This document shows, one piece after another, positions 42,275-52,335 of a DNA stretch of 64,000 bases. This DNA is from Oceanococcus sp. HetDA_MAG_MS8 (GTDB taxonomy: Bacteria; Pseudomonadota; Gammaproteobacteria; Nevskiales; Oceanococcaceae): NCBI GenBank assembly GCA_019192445.1, contig JAHCMK010000002.1, positions 310,001 through 374,000 of the forward strand. Direction: 5' to 3'. The translations under genes and the position numbers were made by a program. A model generated the notes under the pieces. It did no database searches. It had not been told where the DNA came from and saw only the letters and a program-made list of their open reading frames with translations. Numbering within the stretch: the first letter of the stretch is position 1; each line of letters starts with the position of its first letter.

Positions 42275-45200
42275 GCGCTGGCACTCATCGGGGTGGGCTC
42301 GCGGAGTTGCTGAGCGATATCACCCAACAGCTGTTGCTCTTGATAGGGCTTGATGAGGTAGCCATTGACCTCTAAGCCTGCTGCTCGCTGCCGGTGCTTA
42401 TCACCGGAGCGCGAGGTAATCATCAAGATGGGGACACTTTGCAGATTCGCGTCGTTACGAATGAAGCTAGCCACTTCAAAACCATCCATGCGCGGCATTT
42501 CGATATCCAGCAACACAAGGTCTGGGCGGACTGTTTGCAGTTGCGCAACCCCATCAGCACCATCTTTTGCCAACTGCACACGGTAACCCGCCCGGCCCAG
42601 TATGCGCTCCGCGACCTTGCGCATGGTGATGGAATCGTCAATCACCATGACTAATGGCTGGCGGCCAGTATCTTCCAGAGTCTGCTGAGCTTCGCCGCGC
42701 AAACCGCGACGTTCCAGCTCCAAGATGAGGGCGCCGAGATCCATAATCAGGACCACCCGCCCATCCGGCTGAATCGTGGCACCAGCCACGCCGGGAGCGG
42801 TCGCGATTTGCTGGCCCACGGGCTTTGCCACAACCTCGCGAGTGCCGAGCAAGTGCTCCACCACCACCGCAAAATGCCGGCCGCCACTAGCCTCACCACC
42901 GGCGGCAACAAACAATACAGGCACATAGCCGGACGCGGGCAACTCCGCCCGCGCTTGTACTAAGGGGGCGAGCTCGTGCACTTCGTAGCTATGGCCCGCA
43001 TAGCTCAAGGGCTGCTTTTCGCTAAGCGCCTGTTGCAACTCGGCCACCGGCAAGCGGGCAACCCCGGTGATCGAGGCCAAAGGAATGGCGTACTCAGCCT
43101 CGCCGGAGCGCACCAGCAAAGTTTGAGTGACAGCGACTGAGAAGGGCAGTGAAATCGTGAACTGACATCCTTGCCCGACTTCACTGCCGACATCAATACG
43201 GCCCCCTAGTTGGCGCACCTCGGCGGCCACCACATCCATACCCACGCCACGCCCGGCGCTCAAACTCACTTCTTTGGCCGTGGAGAACCCTGGCTCGAAG
43301 ATGAACTGAGCAATACGGTCCGTACTGAGCTCGGTATCTTCGGCCAATAAGCCACGACGAACAGCCTCCACCCGAATGAGCTCGTAGTCCAAGCCACGTC
43401 CATCATCGCGAATGTCTAGCACGACTCGGTTGTTATCCCGGCGCACACCAATGGACACCTGCCCGCTGGTCGGCTTATTGGCTGTAGACCGCGTGGCCGC
43501 ATCTTCGATGCCATGAATGACGCTGTTACGCAGGATGTGCTCAATAGCCGGAACAATCCGTTCTAAGACATTGCGATCAAGCTCCACCTCGGCTCCGTCC
43601 AAGCGCAGCTCCACGGCCTTGCCCTCATCCTGAGCCGCCTGTCGCAACACCCGGGCCAGCCGCCCCTCTTGGCGACCGAAGGGCACAGCGAGGGTCGACA
43701 ACAACCCTTCCTGCAGCGTGGTGCTCAGGCGTGCCTGCTGGAGCACCATCGCTTCACCTTCGCCCACCGACTCGCGCATGCTGCGGTGGACGGAGGCCAA
43801 GTCAGCAATAGACTCGGTGATGGAGCGAGTGAGTTCCTGCATCCGCGTGTAGCGGTCCATCTCCAGAGGGTCGTACTCCTCTGCGTAGCGGTCACCCTCG
43901 GACTGCGACTGCTGCATGCCCGACACGCGGGCCTGAATTTGCGCATCGGTTGCACTTTCTAGGTCGCGAATCTGGGCGCGCAGACGGGCAATGGTTTGAT
44001 CGAGATCGCGCAGACCGCCGCTTAAACCCACCAACTGCTGTTCCAGCCGTGAACGGAACATGCTGACCTCGCCCACATCGGACAGGAAACCATCCAAATC
44101 TCGCACTGGGACGCGGGCGAGGTCGCTTGCGGAAGCGACGGCTTCGGCGCTGTCTTCTGCGGTCTCTGACTCCAACTCATCCAGTAGCGCAGCGGGCGCC
44201 TGGGAACTCGGAGCAGCTTGGTCGCGCATCTGACGCAGCTGATCGGCAGCAGCTTGCAAGCTCTGCCACTGCGCGCGCTCCAGTTGTGGATCGGGCCCGA
44301 CGCGTAAAGCCTCGACCTGCGATTCCAGTGCGTGGGCAGCTTCGCCCAGCTGCTCCAACCCCGCCATCCGGGCGCCGCCCTTGAGCGTATGCAAGGCCCG
44401 GAACAATGCATCCAAGGTTTGCGCAGCCGGTACTTCGTCAGCCTTGGCGAAAGCTTGATCCATCGCATCAAGCAGCTCATCGCATTCTGGCAGGAAGACC
44501 TCTAGCAGCTCTTCATCCACAGCTTCATCTGCCGCAGCCTCAGCAGCGGAAGTGTCAGCGACAGCTTCGGCCGGGCTGACCTGCTCTGGCGTTTGGCCCT
44601 CGGCAGCGTCGCTGCCAAGCGCCTCAGTGCTTTGAGGACTAGCCTGCTGCCATGGCGGGGCTTGCTCATCGCGCCCCGCCTGGAAGGCATCCACCAAATT
44701 CCAGGCCGCCTGTACACCACGTTCGAACAAATCGAAGGTGTCGGGGTCTTGGGGTGCCTCAGCATCCAACCAGCGCTTAGCGGCAGCATCCAGCTCAACG
44801 CCCACGGCGGCCAAGCCCTGGGCCTGCGCGGTATGCGCGCTCCCCTTGAGGGTGTGGAATACCCGCTGCAGCTCCTGCGCTTGCTGCGTATGCCCTTGAT
44901 GGGCGCGGCACTCCGCCAGCAAAGTTTCGGCACGTTCCAGTAAGTCCTGCACCTCCGTGCAGAAAATCAGGCGCAGCTCAGGATCGATAGCCTCATCGGT
45001 CTGATCGTCGCTGAGTAAGGACGAGGCCGTCTGCTCTAGGCGCTCTATCAAGCCCTCGTCGACGGCAGGCGGCTGCCCAGAGGCCAAAGAATCCAGTCCC
45101 TGCTCCAGGGCATTGACAGCCGCTTCGTGCAGCTCAGCCGGCAGGGCTTGCTGCACCAAGCCGGACTGCGCATACAGGTGCTCTGCCGCCCCGGCCAAGT

Positions 45201-47466
45201 TCACCAGGGCGTCGGCAGAAATAGCCGCGGCGCCACCACGCACACCATGCCACGCACTCACGGCGCCACGACTGGCGGGCGTTTCCACGGCCATGCTGCG
45301 CAAGACCTCAACAGCGCTGCGTGCATCTTCCACGAACACCGCTGCCAAATTGCTGGTATCGGCAGGGGATTCTCCCAGCAGCTGTTGTGCGCGCTGGCAC
45401 AAGGGGTCGACCAGGTCCTGCGCAGATTGCCCGGCAGCGAATCGGGACACGATGTCGGGCAGTTGCGCAATGGCCTGCAGCACCAAGGCATCGACATCCG
45501 GGCCGCGTTCCAGACGCGTCTCCAGCACTTGATTGAGGAGCTGCTCGATATCTCGCCCGAAGCGTCCGATATCGTCAGCACCCACCATACGTCCACTCCC
45601 TTTCAGGGTGTGGAAGGCGCGGCGAATGTCGGCCACAGCCGCACCATCTTCACCGCGTTCCCAAGCGGGGCGCAGCTTTTGCAAATCAGCAAGAACGTCT
45701 TCCGCCTCTTCCAGGAAGACCTCGCGCAGATCGGCATCCACCTCGGCAGGCGTAGCCACCGGCTCGGCGCTGGGCGCCTGCGCCGTTGGCTCAGCACTCA
45801 AGGTGTCTTGCAGTGTCTGCACATAACGACCGACACGCGCCGACTCTGCCTGTATTTCGGGATCGGCATCGCGGAGTGCTTCCAGCAAGTACTCCGCACT
45901 GGCGATGGCATCCGCGCAAGCTTGCACGACCTCTGGCCGCTCCAGCATCGCAGAGACAAAGTCCGACCGCGCGAAAATCTTCTGCAGTTCGCGGAAGGGT
46001 TGTTCCAAAGCGGCCTCACCGAACACCTCTAGCGCGCCGCAGATCTCCGTCATGCGCTGGAGCAGCTGCTCGGCCTGCTCCGGACGATGGCTGCGTACCA
46101 GGGCATCAATATCGTGCTTGACCTTGACCAAGCTGACCAAGCATTCACGTAAGGTGGACGCCCTAGCCTCGGAGGTCATGAGGTTGGAACTACGCGCCGC
46201 CTGTTGTGCCCTATAGCCCAGCAGACCTGTACTGAGCGCTTGTTCCACCTGGATCAAGCCCTCGGCCAGAGCCGCCCAACCTGCGGCGTCACTCGCCGCT
46301 TGACTCAGCTCCGCAAACTGCTTGGTCAAAGCCAGCAACTGCTCCGCCACAGCCTCATCACCCAAGCCACGGGCAGTGGCGGCCAGGCTTCGAAAGCGCC
46401 CCAACACCTCGTCAACCACAGTATTGTCGCGCGGCTGCTGGCCATGTATGGACTCAACCTCGTCTTTGAGCTGGGTAAAGTCAGCCTGCAAGGCATGCAG
46501 TGCGGCCGCTAACGAATCCTCCGCCGGGCCACGCATGGCGGTTTGGATCACCTGTAGGCGCTGCGGCAATAACTCTTCACGTTGCAAACCCAAAGGACTG
46601 AGCAGGCTTTGGGCCAAACTCCCCTTGCGGTCGATGCGAACCAGGAGCAGCGCCCAACCCGCCAAACTGACTCTGGCAGCCGCCTCCAGACGCTCGGGTG
46701 GCGCCTGCAAAGCATGCTGTAAGCCTGCCAAACTGCGTTTCACCAAGCCCACAACCGTGGCGTGCGCAGCCGCCGGCAGCCGCGGCCCCAAACTAGCGAC
46801 TTGCGCCTGCATAGACCATAGCTGGGCTTGGGCGGACCCCTGCATGAGCGGCGCCAAAGCCTGACCACCCAGCTTGATGCGCTGCCAAGCCGCAGCATCC
46901 TGGGGCTGTTTTTGCAGGCGCGCAAAAGCCGGCAATAATCTTGGCCGCCAAGTCTCTAAAGCTTGCTGCAGATCCGTCTGCGTCCGCTGACTCAGATCCA
47001 CCTCGTGAAGACGTTGGGTCAGCTGCCAATTGGCGGCCAGGGCGACGCTCGCCGACCAGGCCTCAAGCCCGACCAGCGCCCGCAAGGAGTTAATGGACTG
47101 CAAGGCCGCCAGAGGGTGATCTGGCAGACCATCAGCGACGATGCCCACATACTTGCTTAAGGCATAGCTAGCGGCAACCAACTCTGCCAACACCGCATCT
47201 CTATCCAGGTCGGTCTGCGCGAGCAATCGCCGCGCCGCTGTTTCCAGCTGGGCCGCATGCAACTGCCCACCCTGGCAGCGCGCGACAGCGCAAACCTGGG
47301 CGATCTGATGCAGTAGCGGTACCGCTTCTTGTAACCGATCTAGCGGAGCACCTTCATCAAGTATGTCGGCCAAGATCTGGCGTACTTGATTCAGGCCGTG
47401 ATCAATTTCGCCCTGGACCCAACGTAGCCCGCGCCCTAAGTCTGTTTGTGTAACGGCTTTGGTCAT
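42271..47466 (-). CDS. chpA: Hybrid CheA-type histidine kinase of the Pil-Chp system
   Basis: 1731-residue hub kinase of type IV pilus chemotaxis. The first 580 residues are a FimL-like/degenerate helical region. HPt domains with a phosphorylatable His: FHTLKGSGRM at about 619, FHTLKGSAHT at about 871, LHTLKGGARM at about 1026. A fourth, WHGVRGGAAA at about 739, lacks the Lys. The CheA core follows: AIEHILRNSVIHGIED (N box, about 1315), RDDGRGLDYE (G1), SAGRGVGMDVVAAEV (G2), a CheW domain, then a REC domain with LLDIEMPRMDGF (Asp about 1654). ATG 47466 has GGAG at eight bases. Smaller than Pseudomonas ChpA (about 2470). Confidence 0.93.
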   Translation of the reverse strand: MTKAVTQTDLGRGLRWVQGEIDHGLNQVRQILADILDEGAPLDRLQEAVPLLHQIAQVCAVARCQGGQLHAAQLETAARRLLAQTDLDRDAVLAELVAASYALSKYVGIVADGLPDHPLAALQSINSLRALVGLEAWSASVALAANWQLTQRLHEVDLSQRTQTDLQQALETWRPRLLPAFARLQKQPQDAAAWQRIKLGGQALAPLMQGSAQAQLWSMQAQVASLGPRLPAAAHATVVGLVKRSLAGLQHALQAPPERLEAAARVSLAGWALLLVRIDRKGSLAQSLLSPLGLQREELLPQRLQVIQTAMRGPAEDSLAAALHALQADFTQLKDEVESIHGQQPRDNTVVDEVLGRFRSLAATARGLGDEAVAEQLLALTKQFAELSQAASDAAGWAALAEGLIQVEQALSTGLLGYRAQQAARSSNLMTSEARASTLRECLVSLVKVKHDIDALVRSHRPEQAEQLLQRMTEICGALEVFGEAALEQPFRELQKIFARSDFVSAMLERPEVVQACADAIASAEYLLEALRDADPEIQAESARVGRYVQTLQDTLSAEPTAQAPSAEPVATPAEVDADLREVFLEEAEDVLADLQKLRPAWERGEDGAAVADIRRAFHTLKGSGRMVGADDIGRFGRDIEQLLNQVLETRLERGPDVDALVLQAIAQLPDIVSRFAAGQSAQDLVDPLCQRAQQLLGESPADTSNLAAVFVEDARSAVEVLRSMAVETPASRGAVSAWHGVRGGAAAISADALVNLAGAAEHLYAQSGLVQQALPAELHEAAVNALEQGLDSLASGQPPAVDEGLIERLEQTASSLLSDDQTDEAIDPELRLIFCTEVQDLLERAETLLAECRAHQGHTQQAQELQRVFHTLKGSAHTAQAQGLAAVGVELDAAAKRWLDAEAPQDPDTFDLFERGVQAAWNLVDAFQAGRDEQAPPWQQASPQSTEALGSDAAEGQTPEQVSPAEAVADTSAAEAAADEAVDEELLEVFLPECDELLDAMDQAFAKADEVPAAQTLDALFRALHTLKGGARMAGLEQLGEAAHALESQVEALRVGPDPQLERAQWQSLQAAADQLRQMRDQAAPSSQAPAALLDELESETAEDSAEAVASASDLARVPVRDLDGFLSDVGEVSMFRSRLEQQLVGLSGGLRDLDQTIARLRAQIRDLESATDAQIQARVSGMQQSQSEGDRYAEEYDPLEMDRYTRMQELTRSITESIADLASVHRSMRESVGEGEAMVLQQARLSTTLQEGLLSTLAVPFGRQEGRLARVLRQAAQDEGKAVELRLDGAEVELDRNVLERIVPAIEHILRNSVIHGIEDAATRSTANKPTSGQVSIGVRRDNNRVVLDIRDDGRGLDYELIRVEAVRRGLLAEDTELSTDRIAQFIFEPGFSTAKEVSLSAGRGVGMDVVAAEVRQLGGRIDVGSEVGQGCQFTISLPFSVAVTQTLLVRSGEAEYAIPLASITGVARLPVAELQQALSEKQPLSYAGHSYEVHELAPLVQARAELPASGYVPVLFVAAGGEASGGRHFAVVVEHLLGTREVVAKPVGQQIATAPGVAGATIQPDGRVVLIMDLGALILELERRGLRGEAQQTLEDTGRQPLVMVIDDSITMRKVAERILGRAGYRVQLAKDGADGVAQLQTVRPDLVLLDIEMPRMDGFEVASFIRNDANLQSVPILMITSRSGDKHRQRAAGLEVNGYLIKPYQEQQLLGDIAQQLREPTPMSASA

Positions 47467-47479
47467 TTCCGCGTCTCCT

Positions 47480-47992
47480 TCAGACCTGACCACGCAGGCG
47501 CTCGTCACGGATTGCGCTCAGCGACAGCACCGGACGGCGGTCGGCACCGTCACTGAAGCTGCCCCGAATGTAGGAATGCAAAGCGGCCGGCAACCCACGT
47601 ACGGTTGGCGGTTGGATTTGTGCCCGCGAATAGCGACGCAATCCACTGACGGCGTCCACCAAAAACGCGGCCGGATTACTTTGCCCACGCAATATCAAGT
47701 ACCGGTTGCGGCTCTGCGCTGGCGTGGGGTTATCCATCAGTAGATGCCCCAAATCGTAGAGCGGCAAGACCTGTCCGCGGAAGTTCGCCAAACCGCGCAC
47801 CCACGGCGGAGCCCCGGGCACCCGCGTGGCTTCAGGCGGAGCCAGCACCTCAATGACTTCTTTTTGCGATGCCAAAAATCGGTGCATGCCCAGTCGAAAA
47901 CCAATACCGGCCCAGTCCTCCCCCAAGCGAGCCCGGGTATCGCTGGCTGAGTAAGCAGCGCTCATCTGCTCTAGTGCGGCGAACAGCTCCAT
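47480..47992 (-). CDS. pilI: CheW-like adaptor PilI
   Basis: 170-residue CheW-domain protein coupling the PilJ receptor to ChpA. GIGFRLGMHRFLASQKEVIE and EVLAPPEATRVPGAPPWVRG are followed by LANFRGQVLPLYDLGHLL, the signature CheW beta-sheet. NRYLILRGQSNPAAFLVDAV closes the second subdomain. The ATG at 47992 sits one base after the pilG TGA, and the end lies 13 bases before chpA. Confidence 0.9.
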   Translation of the reverse strand: MELFAALEQMSAAYSASDTRARLGEDWAGIGFRLGMHRFLASQKEVIEVLAPPEATRVPGAPPWVRGLANFRGQVLPLYDLGHLLMDNPTPAQSRNRYLILRGQSNPAAFLVDAVSGLRRYSRAQIQPPTVRGLPAALHSYIRGSFSDGADRRPVLSLSAIRDERLRGQV

Positions 47993-47993
47993 A

Positions 47994-48383
47994 TCAGGCC
48001 TGCACCAAGTGCGTACGCACGGCCTCCAGCAGCTCGTCACGGCTAAAAGGCTTGGTCAAATAAGCATCACAGCCCACGATACGGCCGCGAGCCCGGTCAA
48101 AAAGACCATCCTTACTCGACAGCATCACCACCGGCATCTTCGCGAAACGCGGGTTACTTTTTATAAGTGCGCACGTTTGGTAGCCGTCCAGGCGCGGCAT
48201 CATGATGTCTACAAACACCAATTGCGGCTCGCTCTCGGCAATGAGTGCCAAGGCCTCGAAACCATCATTAGCCATACTCACGGTCGCGCCAGCCTTTTGC
48301 AGCAGCGCTTCCGCAGTGCGGCGAATGGTTTTGGAGTCGTCCACGACCATCACGTGGAGCCCTTGTAGTTCCGAGCCGTTCAT
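47994..48383 (-). CDS. pilG: Response regulator PilG
   Basis: 129-residue stand-alone receiver. VMVVDDSKTIRRTAEALLQK gives the acidic pair. VFVDIMMPRLDGYQTCALIK holds the phosphoacceptor Asp. VMLSSKDGLFDRARGRIVG supplies the Thr/Ser switch, and YLTKPFSRDELL the Lys. The sequence follows PilG of Pseudomonas, which promotes pilus extension and raises cAMP through CyaB. AGGGGGAG is well placed before the ATG. First gene of pilG-pilI-chpA-chpC; divergent from gshA. Confidence 0.93.
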   Translation of the reverse strand: MNGSELQGLHVMVVDDSKTIRRTAEALLQKAGATVSMANDGFEALALIAESEPQLVFVDIMMPRLDGYQTCALIKSNPRFAKMPVVMLSSKDGLFDRARGRIVGCDAYLTKPFSRDELLEAVRTHLVQA

Positions 48384-48688
48384 TTCTCCCCCTGCTGAAG
48401 CGCGGCATAGCGCATGCGGTTCATCCCTCGGTCCGAAGGCGTTCTTTTACCACATCGCTCAGGGAGTGTCCCCCAAAGTTGGTGGGGCACACCTGCAGGA
48501 GCATCTACAAACCGAAGCAGCAGGGCGCTGCCGTCACCGTACCGTCCGACCGTGCATGCCCCGCGCGCTGCGCTAACCTCGCCAAGCCCGCACTGAGGCC
48601 AGTGAGCGCTGGATGAGCGCCGCCAAGCCCATCAATCGGCACGCAACAACGCTACACTTCCAGACCGCATGTATTGCTGGATAAAGCC
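48384..48688. other. Divergent promoter region between pilG and gshA
   Basis: 305 bases without a gene; it must contain promoters of pilG (minus) and gshA (plus). No clear sigma-70 pair, operator or repeat was recognised. The inverted CCCCCAAAGTTGGTGGGG near 48473 could be a small hairpin. Confidence 0.55.
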
Positions 48689-49978
48689 ATGATCCCCGGC
48701 CCCCACCTGGTGAGCGCCACCGCCGCACCCTTGCAGGCATTGGAAGCGCATTGTGTTTCCCGCCATGAACAGATTGAAGCTTGGCTGCATCAGCAGTTTT
48801 TACGCACGCCAGGGCCCTTTTACAGCTCTGTAGACCTGCGCAATGCCGGCTGGAAATTGGCCCCGGTCGATACCAACTTATTTCCTGCAGGATTTAACAA
48901 TCTGGCTCCGGAACTGAACGCGCTTATTCGCCAGGCTTTGCAAGCCGCAGTCCAGCGCTACTGCCCGCGCGCCGCCCATGTGCTGCTCATTCCCGAGAAC
49001 CACACCCGTAACCGCTACTACCTAGACAACCTCGCCCGCCTGGTGGACCTGCTCAAAGGCGCTGGCTTTGGCGTACGTTTGGGCAGCGTAGACTCGGCCC
49101 TAGAAACACCGCTAGACCTGGAAAGCGCCAATGGCTCTGCGCTGCGCATTGAACCCCTACAGCGTCATGGCAACCGCTTGCTGCTCCCGGACTTCGACCC
49201 CTGTGTGATCCTGCTGAACAATGACCTGTCGGCTGGACTCCCGGAGATTTTGGACAAGGTGGAGCAACCCCTGCTACCACCATCTGCCCTGGGCTGGAAT
49301 AAGCGCCTGAAGTCCGACCATTTCAGTATTTACGCCGACGTTGCTCGCGAGTTTGCACAGGTGGTGGAGCTGGACCCTTGGCTGGTCGATCCACTCTGGC
49401 GCAACTGCGGTCAGGTCGACTTTATGAAACGCGAGGGCGAGGAGTGCCTGGAGCACAATGTGGAGCGCTTACTCTCGGCCACGGCTGAAAAGTATGCCGA
49501 GCACGCCATCGACGCTGAACCTTTTGTGGTGATCAAAGCCGACGCTGGAACCTATGGCATGGGCATCATGATTGCGCGCAGCGTGGATGATGTGCAGGCA
49601 CTGAATCGCAAACAACGCAAAAGCATGGCAGCCACCAAGGGGAGAAGCGTCTCCCAGGTCATCCTACAAGAGGGCGTGCCGACCGCCGAGCTACTCGACA
49701 ATGCAGTGGCTGAGCCGGTGTTCTACTGCATCGAACAACATGTGGTCGGGGGTTTTTATCGGGTACACACCGGGCGCGGCGCCGAAGACAATCTCAATGC
49801 ACCGGGCATGCACTTCACGCCTTTCGCCATTGCGGATAGTTGCGGCGACCCTGATCCCGGCCAAGCCTGCGATGCCACGCCGAACCGGCTCTATGCCTGC
49901 GGTGTGGTCGCCCGCCTAGCCGTACTGGCCGCCGCGCGGGAGATTGCCCGGGTGCAAGATGCCGGTGCTGCCGCATGA
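48689..49978 (+). CDS. gshA: Glutamate-cysteine ligase (proteobacterial type)
   Basis: 429-residue ligase that joins glutamate and cysteine, the first step of glutathione synthesis, of the family found in betaproteobacteria and some gammaproteobacteria rather than the E. coli GshA family. PFYSSVDLRNAGWKLAPVDT, NLFPAGFNNL, PENHTRNRYYLDNL, FVVIKADAGTYGMGIM and CIEQHVVGGFYRVHT are family blocks. ATG 48689 is preferred over a TTG at 48674. Overlaps gshB by four bases, an obvious two-step operon. Confidence 0.92.
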   Translation: MIPGPHLVSATAAPLQALEAHCVSRHEQIEAWLHQQFLRTPGPFYSSVDLRNAGWKLAPVDTNLFPAGFNNLAPELNALIRQALQAAVQRYCPRAAHVLLIPENHTRNRYYLDNLARLVDLLKGAGFGVRLGSVDSALETPLDLESANGSALRIEPLQRHGNRLLLPDFDPCVILLNNDLSAGLPEILDKVEQPLLPPSALGWNKRLKSDHFSIYADVAREFAQVVELDPWLVDPLWRNCGQVDFMKREGEECLEHNVERLLSATAEKYAEHAIDAEPFVVIKADAGTYGMGIMIARSVDDVQALNRKQRKSMAATKGRSVSQVILQEGVPTAELLDNAVAEPVFYCIEQHVVGGFYRVHTGRGAEDNLNAPGMHFTPFAIADSCGDPDPGQACDATPNRLYACGVVARLAVLAAAREIARVQDAGAAA

Positions 49979-50934
49979 GTACGCGCCCGGAGGTCTTGCT
50001 GGTGATGGACCCCGTGCCCAGCCTGAACCCGCGCAAGGACACCAGCCTAGCCCTCGTTCGTGAAGCTCAGCTACGCGGGATGCCGTGTTTTGTTGCCGAG
50101 ATCCCCGACCTGGAGATTCATAGCGGCGAAGCTCGCGCAAGGGTCCGCTCTCTAGACGTGGACCTGGCAGCATCTCCCTTCTTCAGCCTGGGTGAGGTGC
50201 ACACGCGCCCCTTGGCTGAGTTCGGCACCATCCTCATGCGCAAAGACCCCCCGGTAGACCCGGCTTTTGTGTGGGCGACGCAGGTGATGGAATTGGCCAT
50301 GCGCGATGGCACGCGGGTGATCAACCATCCAGAAGCGCTACGCAATATCAACGAAAAACTGGCCATTAGTCGCTTTTCGCAACTGTGCGCTCCCACGCTC
50401 ACGGCAGCGCATGCCCAGACCTTTAAGGCCTTTATAGAAGAGCATCAAGAAGTGGTGCTCAAGCCCTTGGATGGCATGGGTGGCAAATCAATTTTCCGCC
50501 TCCATCGCAATGATCCCAATGTGAATGTGGTGCTGGAAACGCTGACCCAGAACGGCACGCAGCTGGCCATGGCGCAGGCGTACCTCCCCGAGATTAGGCA
50601 GGGGGATAAACGCATTTTGATGATTGGCGGCCAAGCCTGGCCGCGCCTGCTGGCGCGCATTCCAGCAGCCGGCGAGAGCCGCGGCAACCTGGCCGCTGGC
50701 GGACGCGGCGAAGTTCGCGACCTGGGGGCTGCTGAGGCGGCTATAGCGGAGGAAGTAGGCCCTTGGTTACGCGAGCAGGGAGTCTGGTTTGCGGGCCTAG
50801 ACGTGATTGGCGACAAACTCACAGAAATCAATGTGACGAGCCCCACCTGCGTACGCGAGATTGAGAACGCCGACGGCAGCAACATTGCCGGCGCACTATG
50901 GGACGCCTTTGAGCAGCCCCTGCGCGGATGCTAA
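49975..50934 (+). CDS. gshB: Glutathione synthetase
   Basis: 319-residue ATP-grasp ligase adding glycine to gamma-glutamylcysteine. LLVMDPVPSLNPRKDTSLAL is the N-terminal signature. VVLKPLDGMGGKSIFRL is the ATP-grasp Lys/Gly loop. GDKRILMIGGQ, RGNLAAGGRGEVRDLG, and LDVIGDKLTEINVTSPTCVR give the Mg/ATP acidic pair and substrate contact. Standard length. Confidence 0.95.
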   Translation: MSTRPEVLLVMDPVPSLNPRKDTSLALVREAQLRGMPCFVAEIPDLEIHSGEARARVRSLDVDLAASPFFSLGEVHTRPLAEFGTILMRKDPPVDPAFVWATQVMELAMRDGTRVINHPEALRNINEKLAISRFSQLCAPTLTAAHAQTFKAFIEEHQEVVLKPLDGMGGKSIFRLHRNDPNVNVVLETLTQNGTQLAMAQAYLPEIRQGDKRILMIGGQAWPRLLARIPAAGESRGNLAAGGRGEVRDLGAAEAAIAEEVGPWLREQGVWFAGLDVIGDKLTEINVTSPTCVREIENADGSNIAGALWDAFEQPLRGC

Positions 50935-51965
50935 AGCAGCTACTGCTGGCCATTATTCTGGGCGGCCTGCTGGCTGCTGGAGCCTGGTGGCAACGGGACC
51001 CGGCGCCCCCCATCCAGACCTTCAGCCTCTTCGCCCTGGGCACGGTCGTTGATCTGCGCTTGGTAGCGGATCTAGATGAGTCTGAACTAAGCGCCCTACA
51101 AAGCCAGCTAGACCAGCAGCTACAGCAGTTCCAAAGGCGCTGGAGCGTGCTTGGCCAGGGGGCACTGGTGCAGCTCAATGAACAGCTACTCAGGCAGGGC
51201 CGGGGCACTGCGCCTGCGCCCCTCATCCCCTTGTTACGTCGAGCCCAAAACTTGTGCCAGCAAAGCCAAGGACTGTTCGATCCCGCCATAGGCGAGTGGA
51301 TCAAGTTATGGGGTTTCGACTCGGACGATAATCTGCGCAGCACACCGCCATCAGCCGAGCAACTGAGCGCCCTGCCGCGCGAGAGCTGGTGCACAGCGCA
51401 GTGGGTCGACAACCAGGTGTTGCTAGAGCAGGCGGGAGTGAGCCTCAACCTCGGAGGTATGGCCAAAGGGTTGGCGGTCGCCGAGGTTACGCAAAGCCTG
51501 CGTGAGATGGGCTTTGAAAACTTTATTGTGAATGCCGGCGGTGACCTGGAAGTAGGCGGAGCGCACCCGCAACGCCCCTGGCGCATCGGGATCCGCGACC
51601 CTCGCGCCGACGACCCCCGCACCGCCTTGGCCAGTTTGGACTTAGCAGACGGCGAGGCCTTGTTTAGCTCTGGGGACTACGAACGCTACTTTTTCCACGA
51701 GGGCCAGCGCTTCCACCACTTACTAGATCCGCGCACCGGCCAACCAGCGCGGCTGGCTAGCTCAGCCACGGTATTGGATGCCGATGCTGCTTTGGCCGAC
51801 GCTGCCGCGACAGCGCTCTTCGTAGCTGGGCCAGCCGCAGCCCCTGGCGTGGCCCGTGCTCTGGGCGTGAGTCAGTGGATGCTGGTCGATGCGCAGGGAG
51901 AGGTTCACGGCAGCGAGACCTTTCTACAGCGGCTGCAATGGACGGATGATGCTGCGGCCGACTGA
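50928..51965 (+). CDS. apbE: FAD:protein FMN transferase (ApbE)
   Basis: 345-residue flavin transferase that attaches FMN through a phosphoester to Ser/Thr of target proteins outside the cytoplasm. The N-terminus has an uncleaved or signal-anchor helix (LLLAIILGGLLAAGAWW). GTVVDLRLV, LNLGGMAKGLAVAEV, NAGGDLEVGG, SSGDYERYF, HLLDPRTGQPA and ADAAATALFVAG are the ApbE motifs; the last binds Mg. It overlaps gshB by seven bases and the NusG-domain-II gene by 20, so is co-transcribed with both. Confidence 0.93.
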   Translation: MLKQLLLAIILGGLLAAGAWWQRDPAPPIQTFSLFALGTVVDLRLVADLDESELSALQSQLDQQLQQFQRRWSVLGQGALVQLNEQLLRQGRGTAPAPLIPLLRRAQNLCQQSQGLFDPAIGEWIKLWGFDSDDNLRSTPPSAEQLSALPRESWCTAQWVDNQVLLEQAGVSLNLGGMAKGLAVAEVTQSLREMGFENFIVNAGGDLEVGGAHPQRPWRIGIRDPRADDPRTALASLDLADGEALFSSGDYERYFFHEGQRFHHLLDPRTGQPARLASSATVLDADAALADAAATALFVAGPAAAPGVARALGVSQWMLVDAQGEVHGSETFLQRLQWTDDAAAD

Positions 51966-52317
51966 TATCGTCATCATCGCCTGCGCTCTGGGCCTACAGG
52001 GCCACTTCATGGCGCGTTATTGGACACCCAACGTTGCCGGCAGCCGGGTGCGTATTCAAACCCCTACCCAAACTCAAGAGTGGCCCTTGGACGAGCCTCG
52101 GGAGTTACAGGTGGAGGGAGCTTTGGGAGTGAGCCGGCTGCGTATCGAATCCGGTGGCATCCGCTTTCTTGACTCACCCTGCAAAGGCAAGGTGTGTGTC
52201 CGCAGCGGGCATTTGGACCATGGCGGCGAAACCACGGCCTGTGTACCCAACCGGATCAGCGTGCAGGTCCTACCCGCCGCGCGCTCTGATGCGGCCGTGG
52301 ACGCCTTGCACTACTGA
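51946..52317 (+). CDS. NusG domain II-containing exported protein
   Basis: 123-residue membrane-anchored protein. A single N-terminal helix (TDIVIIACALGLQGHF) is followed by the NusG domain II fold: the late segment SPCKGKVCVRSGHLDHGGET and TACVPNRISVQVL carries the typical C-x4-C ... C pattern. Such proteins lie next to Gx transporters and ApbE in flavin-transfer loci. Two consecutive ATGs (51946 and 51949) can serve as start, inside the apbE 3' end. Confidence 0.82.
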   Translation: MMLRPTDIVIIACALGLQGHFMARYWTPNVAGSRVRIQTPTQTQEWPLDEPRELQVEGALGVSRLRIESGGIRFLDSPCKGKVCVRSGHLDHGGETTACVPNRISVQVLPAARSDAAVDALHY

Positions 52318-52335
52318 CAGTGACTCACTCTGATA

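Noticed and set aside
45127-46032. 301-codon plus-strand frame inside chpA
   Set aside because: Antisense of the long Ala/Gln/Leu-rich kinase; no start context or known domain.
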